A stretch of DNA of 32,879 bases from Paenarthrobacter sp. PH39-S1 (GTDB lineage: Bacteria; Actinomycetota; Actinomycetes; Actinomycetales; Micrococcaceae): positions 1-32,879 of the forward strand of contig NZ_JASISR010000037.1 in the NCBI RefSeq assembly GCF_030063245.1, in the 5' to 3' direction. The notes below the pieces were generated by a model. The model saw only the letters and a list, made by a program, of their open reading frames with translations. It searched no databases and was not told where the DNA came from. This document shows, piece by piece, positions 7,781-16,391 of this stretch. Position 1 is the stretch's first letter; each line of letters opens with the position of its first letter. A program made the position numbers and the translations under genes.

Positions 7781-8866
7781 ATGACCAAGGTGTGGCTACG
7801 CTGGCTGCCGGCCGTTGCCGTGCCCGCTGCAATCGCCGCCGGTGCGCTGGTCGGGCCGTTTCAGGCGAGTGCGGCGGCCACTTTGCCGATAAAAACGCCG
7901 GAGCAACTGCTGGCGATGGTCGGTGCCAACACAGTGAAATCACTGTCGGGGACACTGGAGCAGACGTCGGAGCTGGGACTGCCGCAGCTGCCCACCACAG
8001 GCCCTTCGTCCAATGCAGGCGTGGCTTCGGCTCTCGATCTGCTCACGGGTCCGCATACCGCGCGGGTCTATCTGGCCGGTCCGACCGATGCCCGCGTGCA
8101 GGTGATGGATCAGCTGGCCGAGCGGGACGTGGTGCGCCACGGCACCGACGTTTGGCTCTACAGTTCAAAGGACAACTCGGCGACGCACGAGACACTTCCT
8201 GCCGCCGGCACGGACGGGAGAACGGCTCCCTCCACGCCTGAGCTGCAGACGCCGGATCAGCTGGCGCAGCGGATGTTGGCGGCCATTGATCCCGGTACGG
8301 AAGTGACTGTGGGGCAGGACACCGTGGTGGCGGGCCGGTCAGCCTATGATCTGGTGCTCAGCCCACGCAGCTCCGACACGCTCGTCGGATCGGTGTCGAT
8401 TGCCGTGGATTCGCTCACCGGTCTGCCGCTGAGCGTGGAGGTGCAGGCCAGAGGTCAGGACAAGCCCGCCTTCCGGCTGGCCTTCACGGACCTCATCCTG
8501 CAGGCGCCGTCGGCTGACTTGTTCACCTTCACACCGCCGCCAGGCGCCAACGTCACGCAACGGTCGCTCCCGCAGGGGGATCGGTTGCCGCCGGGACAGC
8601 CCGGTACGCCCGGCGAACAAAGTGGCAGCGCGGCCCCGCAGCACACGGTTTCCGGGACCGGTTGGGATACCGTGATCGGACTGCCGGCGGCCGCGGTGCC
8701 GGCCGGTCTGACGGCGTCGCCGCTGCTGGCGCAGGCGGCACGGACGGTCGACGGCGGCCGATTGGTTTCCACAGCGCTGGTGAACGTTTTGCTGACCAAC
8801 GACGGGCGCATCTTCGCCGGATCGGTTCCGCTGGAGCTGCTGCAGGCCGCAGCCGCCGCCCGGTGA
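7781..8866 (+). CDS. LolA-like exported protein
   Basis: A 361-residue protein with an N-terminal signal sequence or anchor (TKVWLRWLPAVAVPAAIAAG, cleavage near QASAAA). A LolA/RseB-type domain follows, running from KTPEQLLAMV through SGTLEQTSELGLP, VWLYSSKDNSATH, GQDTVVAGRSAYDLVLSPR and LPLSVEVQARGQ to FTFTPPPGANV. In actinobacteria such proteins are exported and thought to hold lipids or lipoproteins; the partner is not known. The ATG at 7781 is chosen because GAGGTG lies 8 nt before it; ATG/TTG codons up to 27 nt upstream are in frame but lack this. The stop overlaps the GTG of the ABC ATPase gene (GTGA), so it belongs to that operon. The C-terminal 100 residues are Pro/Gly/Ala-rich and less conserved. 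Confidence 0.78.
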   Translation: MTKVWLRWLPAVAVPAAIAAGALVGPFQASAAATLPIKTPEQLLAMVGANTVKSLSGTLEQTSELGLPQLPTTGPSSNAGVASALDLLTGPHTARVYLAGPTDARVQVMDQLAERDVVRHGTDVWLYSSKDNSATHETLPAAGTDGRTAPSTPELQTPDQLAQRMLAAIDPGTEVTVGQDTVVAGRSAYDLVLSPRSSDTLVGSVSIAVDSLTGLPLSVEVQARGQDKPAFRLAFTDLILQAPSADLFTFTPPPGANVTQRSLPQGDRLPPGQPGTPGEQSGSAAPQHTVSGTGWDTVIGLPAAAVPAGLTASPLLAQAARTVDGGRLVSTALVNVLLTNDGRIFAGSVPLELLQAAAAAR

Positions 8867-9936
8867 CGGCCGGCAGCCCGTCCGCCGAACTGGCGATAGA
8901 AACCCGGGGGCTGACCAAGCGGTTCAGTCATCAGATGGCCGTGGACGGCATCGATTTGGCAGTTCCACGCGGTGCGGTGTTCGGTTTTCTGGGACCGAAC
9001 GGGTCCGGGAAGACGACGACAATCCGGGTTCTGCTGGGGTTGGCCGCCGCCACGAGCGGGCAGATGCGGGTGCTGGGACAGGACATGCCGCGCAACCTTC
9101 GGGAGGTGCTGCCGCGGGTCGGTGCTTTGATAGAGGGTCCGGCGTTCTACCCGTTCCTGTCCGGCGCCGCGAACCTGCACCGGCTCGACACGGCCGACAG
9201 GGATGCACCGTCGGGAACCCGCGGCGCCCGCGTACACCGGGCGCTGGAGCGGGTCGGTCTGACGCAGGCGGCAGGCAAAAAGGTGCGTGCCTATTCGCTC
9301 GGCATGAAGCAGCGGCTGGGCATCGCGAACGCCCTGTTGGCTCCACGCGAGCTGCTCGTCCTGGACGAGCCGACCAACGGGTTGGATCCGCAGGGCACCC
9401 GGGAGGTGCGGGCCTTGGTGCGGTCGCTGGCGGCCGAGGGCACGACCGTCTTCGTTTCCAGCCACCTCCTCGCCGAGGTGGAGCAGATGTGCACGCATGC
9501 GGCCGTGATGAGCGCGGGGCGGCTGGTGGCGCAGGGCACTCTCGATGAGCTGCGGGGGGTGGGGGCGTCCCGGGTGCAGATCCGAACGCCGGACGCGGAC
9601 GGCGCGCGCCGTGTGCTGGCGCGCCTGGGTCTCGCGCCGGAGCGGGCGGGTCAGCCGGATAACACGGGCGACGACGGTGACGGCCTGGTCAGTGCCGCGC
9701 TGCCGGACCACACCGCACCCCGGGACCCTGCAGTCGCGCCGGACCACAGCGTAGCGCCCGACCACACCGTCGTGCGTGACCACACCATTGTGCGTGACCA
9801 CACCATTGAGCCGGAGGCAATCGTCGCCGCGCTGGTGGGCGCGGGCGTGCGGGTGCGCGGGTTTGCCGTGCAGGGCAGCAGCCTCGAGGACCGTTTTGTG
9901 GCCTTGACGGGGGAGGGGTTTGATGTTGCCCAGTGA
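8863..9936 (+). CDS. ABC transporter ATPase, BcrA/NatA type
   Basis: A 357-residue nucleotide-binding subunit. Walker A is GPNGSGKTT (44–52), the signature YSLGMKQR (144–151), Walker B LLVLDEPT (164–171, catalytic E169), and the switch His is in VSSHLL. The sequence VGALIEGPAFYP is typical of the bacitracin-resistance/NatA group, which works with ABC-2 permeases as exporters. The GTG at 8863 overlaps the previous stop by 4 nt; a longer reading frame upstream lies over the LolA-like gene and is not used. Odd feature: residues of about 285–325 are an Asp-His-rich repeat (PDHT/RDHT units) inserted before the C-terminal GFAVQGSSLEDRFVALTGE motif. The permease gene overlaps the end of this gene by 14 nt. 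Confidence 0.92.
   Translation: MTAGSPSAELAIETRGLTKRFSHQMAVDGIDLAVPRGAVFGFLGPNGSGKTTTIRVLLGLAAATSGQMRVLGQDMPRNLREVLPRVGALIEGPAFYPFLSGAANLHRLDTADRDAPSGTRGARVHRALERVGLTQAAGKKVRAYSLGMKQRLGIANALLAPRELLVLDEPTNGLDPQGTREVRALVRSLAAEGTTVFVSSHLLAEVEQMCTHAAVMSAGRLVAQGTLDELRGVGASRVQIRTPDADGARRVLARLGLAPERAGQPDNTGDDGDGLVSAALPDHTAPRDPAVAPDHSVAPDHTVVRDHTIVRDHTIEPEAIVAALVGAGVRVRGFAVQGSSLEDRFVALTGEGFDVAQ
9708..9810 (+). repeat. In-frame Asp-His repeat in the ATPase gene
   Basis: GACCACAC recurs across this stretch. The clearest part is a perfect 18-bp tandem repeat (GTGCGTGACCACACCATT, twice, about 9771–9806), and degenerate CCGGACCAC/GCCCGACCAC units come before it. Periods are multiples of three, so the frame is kept. 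Confidence 0.75.
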
Positions 9937-10873
9937 TTCGAGGGTGCCCAGTGATTCGAGGGTTCCCGATGAGGTGCCCAGCGATGTGCCCCAAGAGTCG
10001 ACCAGTGACCCGCCGGGGGACCTCTCCTTTGACCCGCTGGTCCGCCACAGCCGCACCGCCCCAGGCTGGGAGCTGCTGGCGTCGGAACTGACGGTGCTGT
10101 TCCGGCGCCGCCGGACGTGGGCGATGCTGCTGGCGCTCGCGGCGGTTCCGGTGCTGATCGCCGTCGCAGTTCGGCTATCGTCCCCCGTGGCACCGGGACG
10201 CGGTCCGGCGTTCTTGGACCGGATCACCCAAAACGGCTTGTTCGTTGGTGTCACCGGGCTCGTGGTCTCGATCCCGCTCTTCCTGCCGCTGACCATCGGA
10301 GTCATCGCGGGGGACACCATCGCCGGGGAGGCAGGCCTCGGCACGCTGCGCTATCTGCTCGTGGCGCCGGCGGGGCGGGTGCGGCTGTTGCTGGTCAAAT
10401 ACGCCGGCGCGGCGGTGTTCTGCGTGGCTGCCACCGTGGCGGTCGCCGTGGCAGGTGTGGTGATCGGCGTCCTGCTGTTCCCTGTCGGCCCGGTAACGCT
10501 GCTCTCCGGCGACACCATCGGGGTCGGTCAGTCGGTGCTGCGGCTGTTGCTGGTGGCCGCTTACGTGACGGTCTCGCTGCTCGGGCTGTCCGCCGTCGGG
10601 CTTTTCATTTCGACCCTGACCGAAGTTCCCGTAGGGGCGATGGCCGCCACGATCGTCCTGTCGGTCGTGTCAGAGGTGCTCGACGCGCTGCCGCAGTTGG
10701 TGTGGCTACACCCGTGGCTGTTCAGCCACTACTGGCTCGGTTTCGCCGATCTGCTGCGCCAACCTGTCGCGTGGGGTTCTTTCGCCGACAACGCCTGGCT
10801 GCAGGCCGGGTATGTTGCTGTTTTCGGGGCGCTGGCGTACGGCCGGTTTGCCACTAAGGACGTGTTGTCCTAG
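9923..10873 (+). CDS. ABC-2 type permease
   Basis: A 316-residue membrane subunit, partner of the upstream ATPase. A hydrophilic N-terminal arm of about 70 residues is followed by about six membrane helices (roughly 75–95, 111–135, 163–190, 207–233, 240–262 and 292–310). The segment GLGTLRYLLVAPAGRVRLLLVK, between the second and third helices, is the usual cytoplasmic coupling region of bacitracin/NatB-type exporters. The ATG at 9923 has GGGGAGGGG just upstream and overlaps the ATPase gene. The arm begins with PSDSRVPSDSRVP, from an 18-bp tandem duplication. Substrate unknown; export of a lipid, peptide or ion is possible. The stop lies 14 nt from the stop of the convergent SorC gene, with no strong terminator between. 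Confidence 0.88.
   Translation: MLPSDSRVPSDSRVPDEVPSDVPQESTSDPPGDLSFDPLVRHSRTAPGWELLASELTVLFRRRRTWAMLLALAAVPVLIAVAVRLSSPVAPGRGPAFLDRITQNGLFVGVTGLVVSIPLFLPLTIGVIAGDTIAGEAGLGTLRYLLVAPAGRVRLLLVKYAGAAVFCVAATVAVAVAGVVIGVLLFPVGPVTLLSGDTIGVGQSVLRLLLVAAYVTVSLLGLSAVGLFISTLTEVPVGAMAATIVLSVVSEVLDALPQLVWLHPWLFSHYWLGFADLLRQPVAWGSFADNAWLQAGYVAVFGALAYGRFATKDVLS
9927..9962 (+). repeat. 18-bp tandem duplication at the start of the permease gene
   Basis: GCCCAGTGATTCGAGGGT occurs twice head to tail; the second copy differs only in its final base call before the unit breaks off. It also contains the stop codon of the ATPase gene, so the duplication spans the gene junction. Confidence 0.8.
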
Positions 10874-10887
10874 GCCGGGCCACGGCC

Positions 10888-11898
10888 CTATGCCGAATAT
10901 CCCCGACGCGGCGCTGACATGACATCCGGACCGTCAACGGCGTCCGGGTCCACGAGCGTCCGGGCGGTGGCCTCGTCCAGAATCAGGTCCGTGGCCAGTC
11001 CTGCGGCCAGCGCGCCACGCAGCCCGTTGATCTTGGATGCACCCGAGACCACGCAGACCCGTCGGCGCACGGTCCGGAGCATCTCCAGATCGGGCCCACT
11101 GGAGCGCCGGTTCACCACAATCCCGTCCTCTGATCCGTCCGCCCGGAAGAATACTGTGGCCACGTCACCCACCACAGCACTGGCGGCCAGCGAATCAAGG
11201 TCCGCTTCGTCCAGGTAGCCGCCGGAGTAGACGTGGCTTGGTATGTCCGCATCGATGGAACCGACGCCGAATATAGCCATCGTCATCCGGGCCTGCAGAT
11301 CGAGGATCCGCCGCACGCTGCGTTCGGCCCACATAAGCGTCTTGGTCTCCGCATGGTCGAAGAACGCCGGAACGGGAAACTGTTCAACCTTGGCTTCATA
11401 GGCATTGCCGAAGCGGCGCATAATTTCGCTGGCGTAGGTGATGCCGGTGGTCTGAGTGTTTCCCGCGCCGTTGAGTTGCACGATGGTGCTCCCGTGCGTG
11501 ATTTTGCGCGTCAGGTGACGGCTGACCGTACTGAGCGTGGACCCCCACGCGACCCCAATGATGGCGTTGGATTCCACCAGCGGTCCGATCAGCTTAGCCG
11601 CCTGGACACACACCCGCTCCAGCACCTCCGCTTCGTTCAGCGTATCCAGCACCGGCACCACATGCACATCAACCTTGAAGCTGCTCCGGATCACCCGCTC
11701 CAGTTCCGGCGCGCTGCCCTGCGGGCTGCGGATCTGGATCTGCACCAGCCCGCTCTCCCGGGCAGAGGCCAACAGCCGGGAGACGGTGGAGCGGGAAGTC
11801 CGCAGCTCGCGCGCTATTGCGTCCATCGTGAGGTCCTGCAGGTAGTACATCTGCGCCGCACGAAGGCTGTCTGACTGTTTTGTCCGCGTTACCGGCAT
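10888..11898 (-). CDS. SorC-family transcriptional regulator
   Basis: A 336-residue regulator. The N-terminal helix-turn-helix covers about 22–50 (MDAIARELRTSRSTVSRLLASARESG), followed by a sugar-phosphate-binding domain with IGVAWGSTLSTV, TIVQLNGAG, MAIFGVGSID, YLDEADLDSL, VVGDVATVFF and a C-terminal INGLRGALAAGLATDLILDE, all standard for SorC/DeoR(Bacillus)-type proteins. These bind phosphorylated sugars and repress or activate a nearby catabolic operon. The ATG at 11898 lacks a good ribosome site; a GTG seven codons upstream is an alternative. It is divergent from glpD, with a perfect palindrome in the shared gap, so control of the glycerol genes (with glycerol-3-phosphate or a related triose phosphate as effector) is the likely role. 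That is inference from context. Confidence 0.88.
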   Translation of the reverse strand: MPVTRTKQSDSLRAAQMYYLQDLTMDAIARELRTSRSTVSRLLASARESGLVQIQIRSPQGSAPELERVIRSSFKVDVHVVPVLDTLNEAEVLERVCVQAAKLIGPLVESNAIIGVAWGSTLSTVSRHLTRKITHGSTIVQLNGAGNTQTTGITYASEIMRRFGNAYEAKVEQFPVPAFFDHAETKTLMWAERSVRRILDLQARMTMAIFGVGSIDADIPSHVYSGGYLDEADLDSLAASAVVGDVATVFFRADGSEDGIVVNRRSSGPDLEMLRTVRRRVCVVSGASKINGLRGALAAGLATDLILDEATARTLVDPDAVDGPDVMSAPRRGYSA

Positions 11899-11914
11899 CG
11901 GGGGGATTCCGTTC

Positions 11915-11928
11915 TGCACGTTTGTGCA
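11915..11928. promoter_or_regulatory. Palindromic operator candidate, SorC/glpD gap
   Basis: TGCAC-GTTT-GTGCA is a perfect 5-4-5 inverted repeat between the divergent SorC gene and glpD. A minus-strand TATAGT (-10-like) at 11938–11943 puts the operator just after the regulator's likely transcription start, which would suit autorepression. Confidence 0.55.
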
Positions 11929-12018
11929 TACCTGTTGACTATATTTTCCAGCTGTCTCAACAATAGTGGGAGAAGGCGCCCAAGGGCGCGAACTTCGGGA
12001 CTCGAAGGGGTCATCGCA

Positions 12019-13833
12019 TTGAGTATCACTGGATCGGCCAGCCCATCCGCCGGCGACACCGCGCAAGACGCCACGGCAGACAATGCCACAACCCACAACG
12101 CCACAGGGCGGCCAGGGATGGACCACCTTCGCAGCAGGCCACACGCCCAGGTCCTGATCATCGGCGGCGGAATCAACGGCGTCGGTACTTTTCGGGACCT
12201 TGCCCTGCAGGGCATCGATGTGGTGCTCGTGGAGCGCGGCGATTACTGCCAGGGGGCCAGCGGCGCATCCTCGCATATGATCCACGGTGGCATCCGATAT
12301 CTGGAGAATGGTGAGTTCCGGCTTGTTCAGGAATCCGTGGTGGAACGCAATGGCCTGCTCGCTATCGCGCCGCATTACGTCAAGCCGCTCAAGACGACGA
12401 TTCCTATCTTCAGCACCACCTCGGGTATTTTGTCCGCGCCGCTGCGGTTCCTGACGCACAAGCGGGGCAAACACGTCGAGCGCGGCGCGTTCCTGATCAA
12501 GGCCGGGCTGACCTTGTACGATTCCTTCTCCCGTAACGGTGGATCCGTGCCCCGGCACCAGTTCATCGGGCGGACGAAGGCGCTGGCGGAGCTGCCCGCA
12601 CTGAACCCGGGCATCAAATACGCCGCGACCTACTATGACGCGTCGGTTCACAATCCCGAGCGGCTGACCCTGGATGTGCTGCAGGACGGCCAAAAGGCCG
12701 GGGCCAACGGGACAGGTGGAGCCGGGAACAGCCTGGCGCGCGCCACCAACTACGTCAGCGCAACCGCTGTGACGGACGACGGCGTCGAACTTACCGACCA
12801 GCTCACCGGAGACACGTTCACTTTTACCGCGGACGTGATTGTCAACACCACCGGGGCCTGGGTGGACCAGACGAATGCGGCCATGGGGGCGGCTACGCGG
12901 TATATGGGTGGCACCAAGGGCTCGCATATTGTCCTTGACCATCCGGAACTGCTGGCCGCGTGCAACGGACGCGAGATCTTCTTCGAGCACACCGATGGCC
13001 GGATCGTGCTGATCTACCCGATGGGGGACCGGGTCCTGGTCGGCACCACCGATGTGGATGCGGATATGTCCGAGATTCCCGTGTGCACGCCGGCCGAGGT
13101 CGACTACTTCTTCGAGCTGATCGGGCACGTTTTTCCCGCGATCACCATTGGCCGGGAGAACATTGTCTACAGCTTTGCCGGTGTACGTCCCCTACCACGG
13201 CATGATGAGACCCAGCCTGGTTTTGTCTCCCGGGACTACCGGATCGAGCGCAGCGACCGGACCATCGCCGGGAAGGCCGTTCCGACGCTGAGCCTGGTGG
13301 GTGGGAAGTGGACCACCTTCCGGGCGCTGTCCGAGCACATGGCCAATGATGTTTTGGCGATTCTGGCAAAGCCACGCCAAGTCAGCACCGCCAAGCTGCC
13401 GATCGGCGGCGGAGCCGGTTTCCCCCGGTCGGACGCCGACATCGAGCAGTGGATCCGCACCCATGCCACCGGAACCATAGATGCCACACGGGTGGCTGTT
13501 CTACTGACGCGCTACGGCACCCGGGCCATGGATGTCATCGCCTATCTGCAGGCGGGCGACGACCACGTCTTCAGTTCCACCCGGGAGCTGAGCAGCCGCG
13601 AGGTCGCCTTCATGGCAGAACATGAGCAAATCGGGCATCTGATCGACGTGCTGATCCGCCGAACCTCGCTGGCATTCCGCGGATTGGTCAGCACGGAACT
13701 GATGACCGAAACCGCCGAGGCCCTGGGCGCGTCGCTGGGCTGGGATGCCGCCCGGTGCGCTGCGGAGATTCACCATGCCCAAGGTATTCTGGCCCGCTTC
13801 CATGGGGTCCAGGCGGAAAGCTTGATTGCCTGA
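12019..13833 (+). CDS. glpD: Glycerol-3-phosphate dehydrogenase (FAD)
   Basis: Membrane-associated flavoenzyme that oxidises sn-glycerol-3-phosphate to dihydroxyacetone phosphate and passes electrons to quinone. The FAD-binding start is VLIIGGGINGVGTFRDLALQG, then VLVERGDYCQGASGASS and HMIHGGIRYLENGEFRLV. Later parts include YYDASVHNPERLTLDVL, VNTTGAWVD, FFEHTDGRIVLIYPMGDRV, VGTTDVDAD, the FAD-closing SLVGGKWTTFRALSE and a C-terminal helical domain. The TTG at 12019 has GAAGGGG 7–8 nt upstream and gives 604 residues with a low-complexity N-terminal tail (Ala/Thr/Asp/Asn). The ATG at 12118 would give 571 residues, closer to the family norm, so the start is uncertain. First of three glycerol genes, divergent from the SorC regulator. 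Confidence 0.93.
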   Translation: MSITGSASPSAGDTAQDATADNATTHNATGRPGMDHLRSRPHAQVLIIGGGINGVGTFRDLALQGIDVVLVERGDYCQGASGASSHMIHGGIRYLENGEFRLVQESVVERNGLLAIAPHYVKPLKTTIPIFSTTSGILSAPLRFLTHKRGKHVERGAFLIKAGLTLYDSFSRNGGSVPRHQFIGRTKALAELPALNPGIKYAATYYDASVHNPERLTLDVLQDGQKAGANGTGGAGNSLARATNYVSATAVTDDGVELTDQLTGDTFTFTADVIVNTTGAWVDQTNAAMGAATRYMGGTKGSHIVLDHPELLAACNGREIFFEHTDGRIVLIYPMGDRVLVGTTDVDADMSEIPVCTPAEVDYFFELIGHVFPAITIGRENIVYSFAGVRPLPRHDETQPGFVSRDYRIERSDRTIAGKAVPTLSLVGGKWTTFRALSEHMANDVLAILAKPRQVSTAKLPIGGGAGFPRSDADIEQWIRTHATGTIDATRVAVLLTRYGTRAMDVIAYLQAGDDHVFSSTRELSSREVAFMAEHEQIGHLIDVLIRRTSLAFRGLVSTELMTETAEALGASLGWDAARCAAEIHHAQGILARFHGVQAESLIA

Positions 13834-13888
13834 CCGCCTGGACGGGGCATGGGCACAAGATACAGGCCGTCAGCACTCGGGCCAGCCT

Positions 13889-13952
13889 GACAACAGAATA
13901 TAGCCGGACAACAGAATAAACCCCACAAAAGAATAAACCCCACAAAAGAATA
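13889..13952 (+). repeat. Four A-rich 17–18-bp tandem repeats before glpF
   Basis: Four units end in AGAATA at 13900, 13918, 13935 and 13952 (spacing 18, 17, 17). The first pair has GACAACAGAATA and the second pair CACAAAAGAATA, joined by AAACCCC-type links. The array runs up to the glpF ribosome site. It is strikingly A-rich for this GC-rich DNA. Confidence 0.85.
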
Positions 13953-13968
13953 AACAGAGGAGTCAAAG

Positions 13969-14709
13969 ATGTCTCTCGGAATTGTGTTCCTGTCTGAGGT
14001 GATGGGAACCATGATGCTTACCCTGCTGGGTTGTGGCGTCGTAGCGAACGTGGCGCTGAAGGGGACCAAGGGTAATGCCGGCGGGTTCCTGATGGTCAAC
14101 TTCGGCTGGGGTCTTGCCGTGATGGCGGGTGTGTTCGTCGCCGCCAAATCGGGCGCCCAGCTTAACCCCGCGGTAACCATCGGCGTGCTGGTCAGCGGCG
14201 CGAAGGAATTCGCGCCCGGTGTTCCGGTGGATGCCGGCAGTATTTTCACCTCGCTGGGCGGCGAAATGCTCGGTGCCTTCCTCGGCGCGGTCGTGTGCTG
14301 GCTCGCATATAAGCAGCACTTCGACGCCGAGCCGGACGCGGCAGCCAAACTGGGCGTCTTCTCCACCGGGCCGGCCATCCGCAATTACGGCTGGAACGTG
14401 GTCACCGAAATCATCGGCACCTTCGTGCTGGTCTTCGTCATCCTGCTCTTCGGCAAGAGTGCCGCGAACCTTGGCCCGCTGCCGGTAGCCCTCCTCGTCG
14501 TCGGCATCGGCGCATCCCTCGGTGGACCCACCGGGTACGCCATCAACCCCGCCCGCGACCTGGGCCCGCGTATTGCGCATGCCTTGCTGCCGATCAGGGG
14601 CAAGGGCTCCAGCGACTGGAGCTACGCCTGGGTGCCGGTGGTCGGTCCGTTGATCGGTGGAGTGCTGGCGGGCATCGGCGTGCAGATCATGCCACTGCTG
14701 GTCAAGTAA
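13969..14709 (+). CDS. glpF: Glycerol facilitator (aquaglyceroporin)
   Basis: A 246-residue channel of the MIP family that lets glycerol cross the membrane by diffusion. The two half-helix pore loops carry NPAVT (66–70) and NPARDLGPR (193–201). The Asp after the second NPA (NPARD) is the mark of glycerol-conducting members rather than pure water channels. The residue before the first NPA loop is SGAQLNPA, with Gln where many relatives have His. Six helices are visible and length is normal, though shorter than E. coli GlpF. The ATG at 13969 has AGAGGAG 6 nt upstream. It sits 135 bp after glpD and 62 bp before glpK. Together they form a glycerol uptake and phosphorylation set. Confidence 0.94.
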   Translation: MSLGIVFLSEVMGTMMLTLLGCGVVANVALKGTKGNAGGFLMVNFGWGLAVMAGVFVAAKSGAQLNPAVTIGVLVSGAKEFAPGVPVDAGSIFTSLGGEMLGAFLGAVVCWLAYKQHFDAEPDAAAKLGVFSTGPAIRNYGWNVVTEIIGTFVLVFVILLFGKSAANLGPLPVALLVVGIGASLGGPTGYAINPARDLGPRIAHALLPIRGKGSSDWSYAWVPVVGPLIGGVLAGIGVQIMPLLVK

Positions 14710-14771
14710 ACACAGGAGTACGTTAACAGCAGACCCACCTAAAAATGCAGGCATAGCAGAAGGAAACAACG

Positions 14772-16286
14772 ATGTCTCAATATGTAATTGCTATCGATCA
14801 GGGAACCACCAGCAGCCGCGCGATCGTTTTCGACCACGACGGCAACATCGTCTCCAGCGGGCAAAAGGAGCACGAGCAGATTTTCCCCAAAGCCGGCTGG
14901 GTGGAGCACAACCCTGCCGAAATCTGGGACAACACCCGCGAGGTGATCGGGACCGCCCTGTCCAAGGCGAACCTGACCCGGCACGATATTGCCGCCGTCG
15001 GCATCACCAACCAACGGGAAACGGCCGTGGTCTGGGACAAGACCACCGGCACGCCGGTGTACAACGCGATCGTCTGGCAGGACACCCGCACGCAGCCCAT
15101 CGTCGATGAGTTGGCGGCCGACGGCGGCGTCGAACGTTTCAAGCAAAAGGTCGGCCTGCCGTTGGCCACCTACTTTTCCGGCACCAAGATCAAGTGGATC
15201 CTGGACAATGTGGACGGCGCCCGGGAAAAGGCCGAGTCCGGCGACCTGATCTTCGGTAATACCGACAGCTGGGTGACCTGGAACCTGACCGGTGGAACCG
15301 ACGGCGGCGTGCACATCACCGACGTCACCAACGCCTCCCGCACGATGTTCATGGACCTGGAAACGCTGTCCTGGGACGATGGAATCCTGGCAGCGTTCGG
15401 CGTTCCGCGCTCGATGATGCCCGAGATCAAGTCCTCCTCCGAGGTGTACGGCACGGTGCACACCTCGCAGCTGCTGCGGGAGGTCCCCGTGGCCGGCATC
15501 CTGGGCGATCAGCAGGCGGCAACCTTCGGCCAGGCGGCGTTTGAAAAGGGCGGTGCCAAGAATACCTACGGGACCGGTAACTTCCTGATCGTCAATACCG
15601 GCGAGGAGATTGTGCACTCGAAGAACGGGCTGCTCACCACGGTCTGCTACCGGCTCGGCGACGCGAAACCGGTCTACGCGCTGGAGGGTTCCATCGCCGT
15701 CACCGGGTCCCTGATCCAGTGGCTGCGGGACAATCTGGGGCTGATTTCCAGCGCCCCCGAGGTGGAAAAGCTCGCCCGCACGGTGGAAGATAACGGCGGC
15801 GTGTACATTGTGCCGGCATTCTCGGGCCTGTTCGCCCCGTACTGGAAGGGCGATGCCCGAGGCGTCATGGTGGGGCTGACGCGCTTCGCCAACAAGGGCC
15901 ACATTGCCCGGGCTGCCTTGGAGGCCACCGCGTTCCAGACCCGCGAGGTGCTCGACGCCGCCAACGCCGACGCCGGTGTTGACATGGAGGACCTGCGGGT
16001 CGACGGCGGCATGGTCGCCAACGATGCGCTGATGCAGTTCCAGGCCGACATCCTGGGGATCCCTGTCATCCGGCCGAAGGTCACCGAAACGACCGCGCTC
16101 GGTGCGGCCTATGCGGCCGGGCTCGCCGTTGGCTTCTGGAAGGACACCGAGGAGCTGGCCAAGAACTGGTCCGAGGACAAGCGCTGGGAGCCGAATATGG
16201 ACGCCGGCGAGCGGGACCGGCAGCTGCGGTTGTGGAAGAAGGCGGTCACGAAGTCGATGGACTGGGTCGACGACGACGTAAGGTAA
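14772..16286 (+). CDS. glpK: Glycerol kinase
   Basis: A 504-residue FGGY-family kinase that phosphorylates glycerol with ATP, trapping it as glycerol-3-phosphate for GlpD. The N-terminal ATP-contact loop is [15 protein letters not shown]. Glycerol-binding parts follow ([28 protein letters not shown], the [13 protein letters not shown] region). The C-terminal FGGY signature area has [22 protein letters not shown] and [18 protein letters not shown]. Full family length, no lesions. The ATG has AAGGA about 9 nt upstream. Translation of the family's regulatory regions gives no clear sign of a PTS His site. Last gene of the glycerol block; a repeat-rich spacer follows before leuS. Confidence 0.96.
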   Translation: MSQYVIAIDQGTTSSRAIVFDHDGNIVSSGQKEHEQIFPKAGWVEHNPAEIWDNTREVIGTALSKANLTRHDIAAVGITNQRETAVVWDKTTGTPVYNAIVWQDTRTQPIVDELAADGGVERFKQKVGLPLATYFSGTKIKWILDNVDGAREKAESGDLIFGNTDSWVTWNLTGGTDGGVHITDVTNASRTMFMDLETLSWDDGILAAFGVPRSMMPEIKSSSEVYGTVHTSQLLREVPVAGILGDQQAATFGQAAFEKGGAKNTYGTGNFLIVNTGEEIVHSKNGLLTTVCYRLGDAKPVYALEGSIAVTGSLIQWLRDNLGLISSAPEVEKLARTVEDNGGVYIVPAFSGLFAPYWKGDARGVMVGLTRFANKGHIARAALEATAFQTREVLDAANADAGVDMEDLRVDGGMVANDALMQFQADILGIPVIRPKVTETTALGAAYAAGLAVGFWKDTEELAKNWSEDKRWEPNMDAGERDRQLRLWKKAVTKSMDWVDDDVR

Positions 16287-16299
16287 GTGTTCGGCGCCG

Positions 16300-16391
16300 C
16301 TACGCGGCGGCGGACCGCTGATTTCCCGGCGACTGGCCTCGTTCCTCGGCCTCTGACGTCGCCTACATAAATCAGCGGCTCCGCCGCCGCT
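16300..16391. repeat. Long imperfect inverted repeat after glpK
   Basis: GCGGCGGCGGACCGCTGATTT (about 16303–16323) is matched, with one mismatch/bulge, by AAATCAGCGGCTCCGCCGCCGC (about 16369–16390). The arms enclose about 45 nt. In RNA this could fold as a large hairpin downstream of glpK. Confidence 0.65.

Noticed and set aside
8662-8862. N-terminal extension of the ABC ATPase
   Set aside because: It lies over the end of the LolA-like gene in another frame; the GTG at 8863 gives the normal family start and a 4-nt overlap.
8455-10344. A 629-residue open frame on the minus strand
   Set aside because: It lies opposite the LolA-like gene, the ABC ATPase and the permease, all with clear motifs. 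Its protein is Arg/Pro/His-rich with no family signature, typical of a high-GC antisense frame.
10874-10887. Bidirectional terminator between the permease and SorC genes
   Set aside because: Only a 4-bp GGGC/GCCC stem can form; too weak to claim.
11899-13128. Long N-terminal extension of the SorC gene over glpD
   Set aside because: The extension runs antisense to glpD; the true protein starts at the helix-turn-helix region near 11898.
14739-15902. A 387-residue minus-strand frame inside glpK
   Set aside because: Opposite a fully conserved glycerol kinase; composition and lack of motifs fit a shadow frame.
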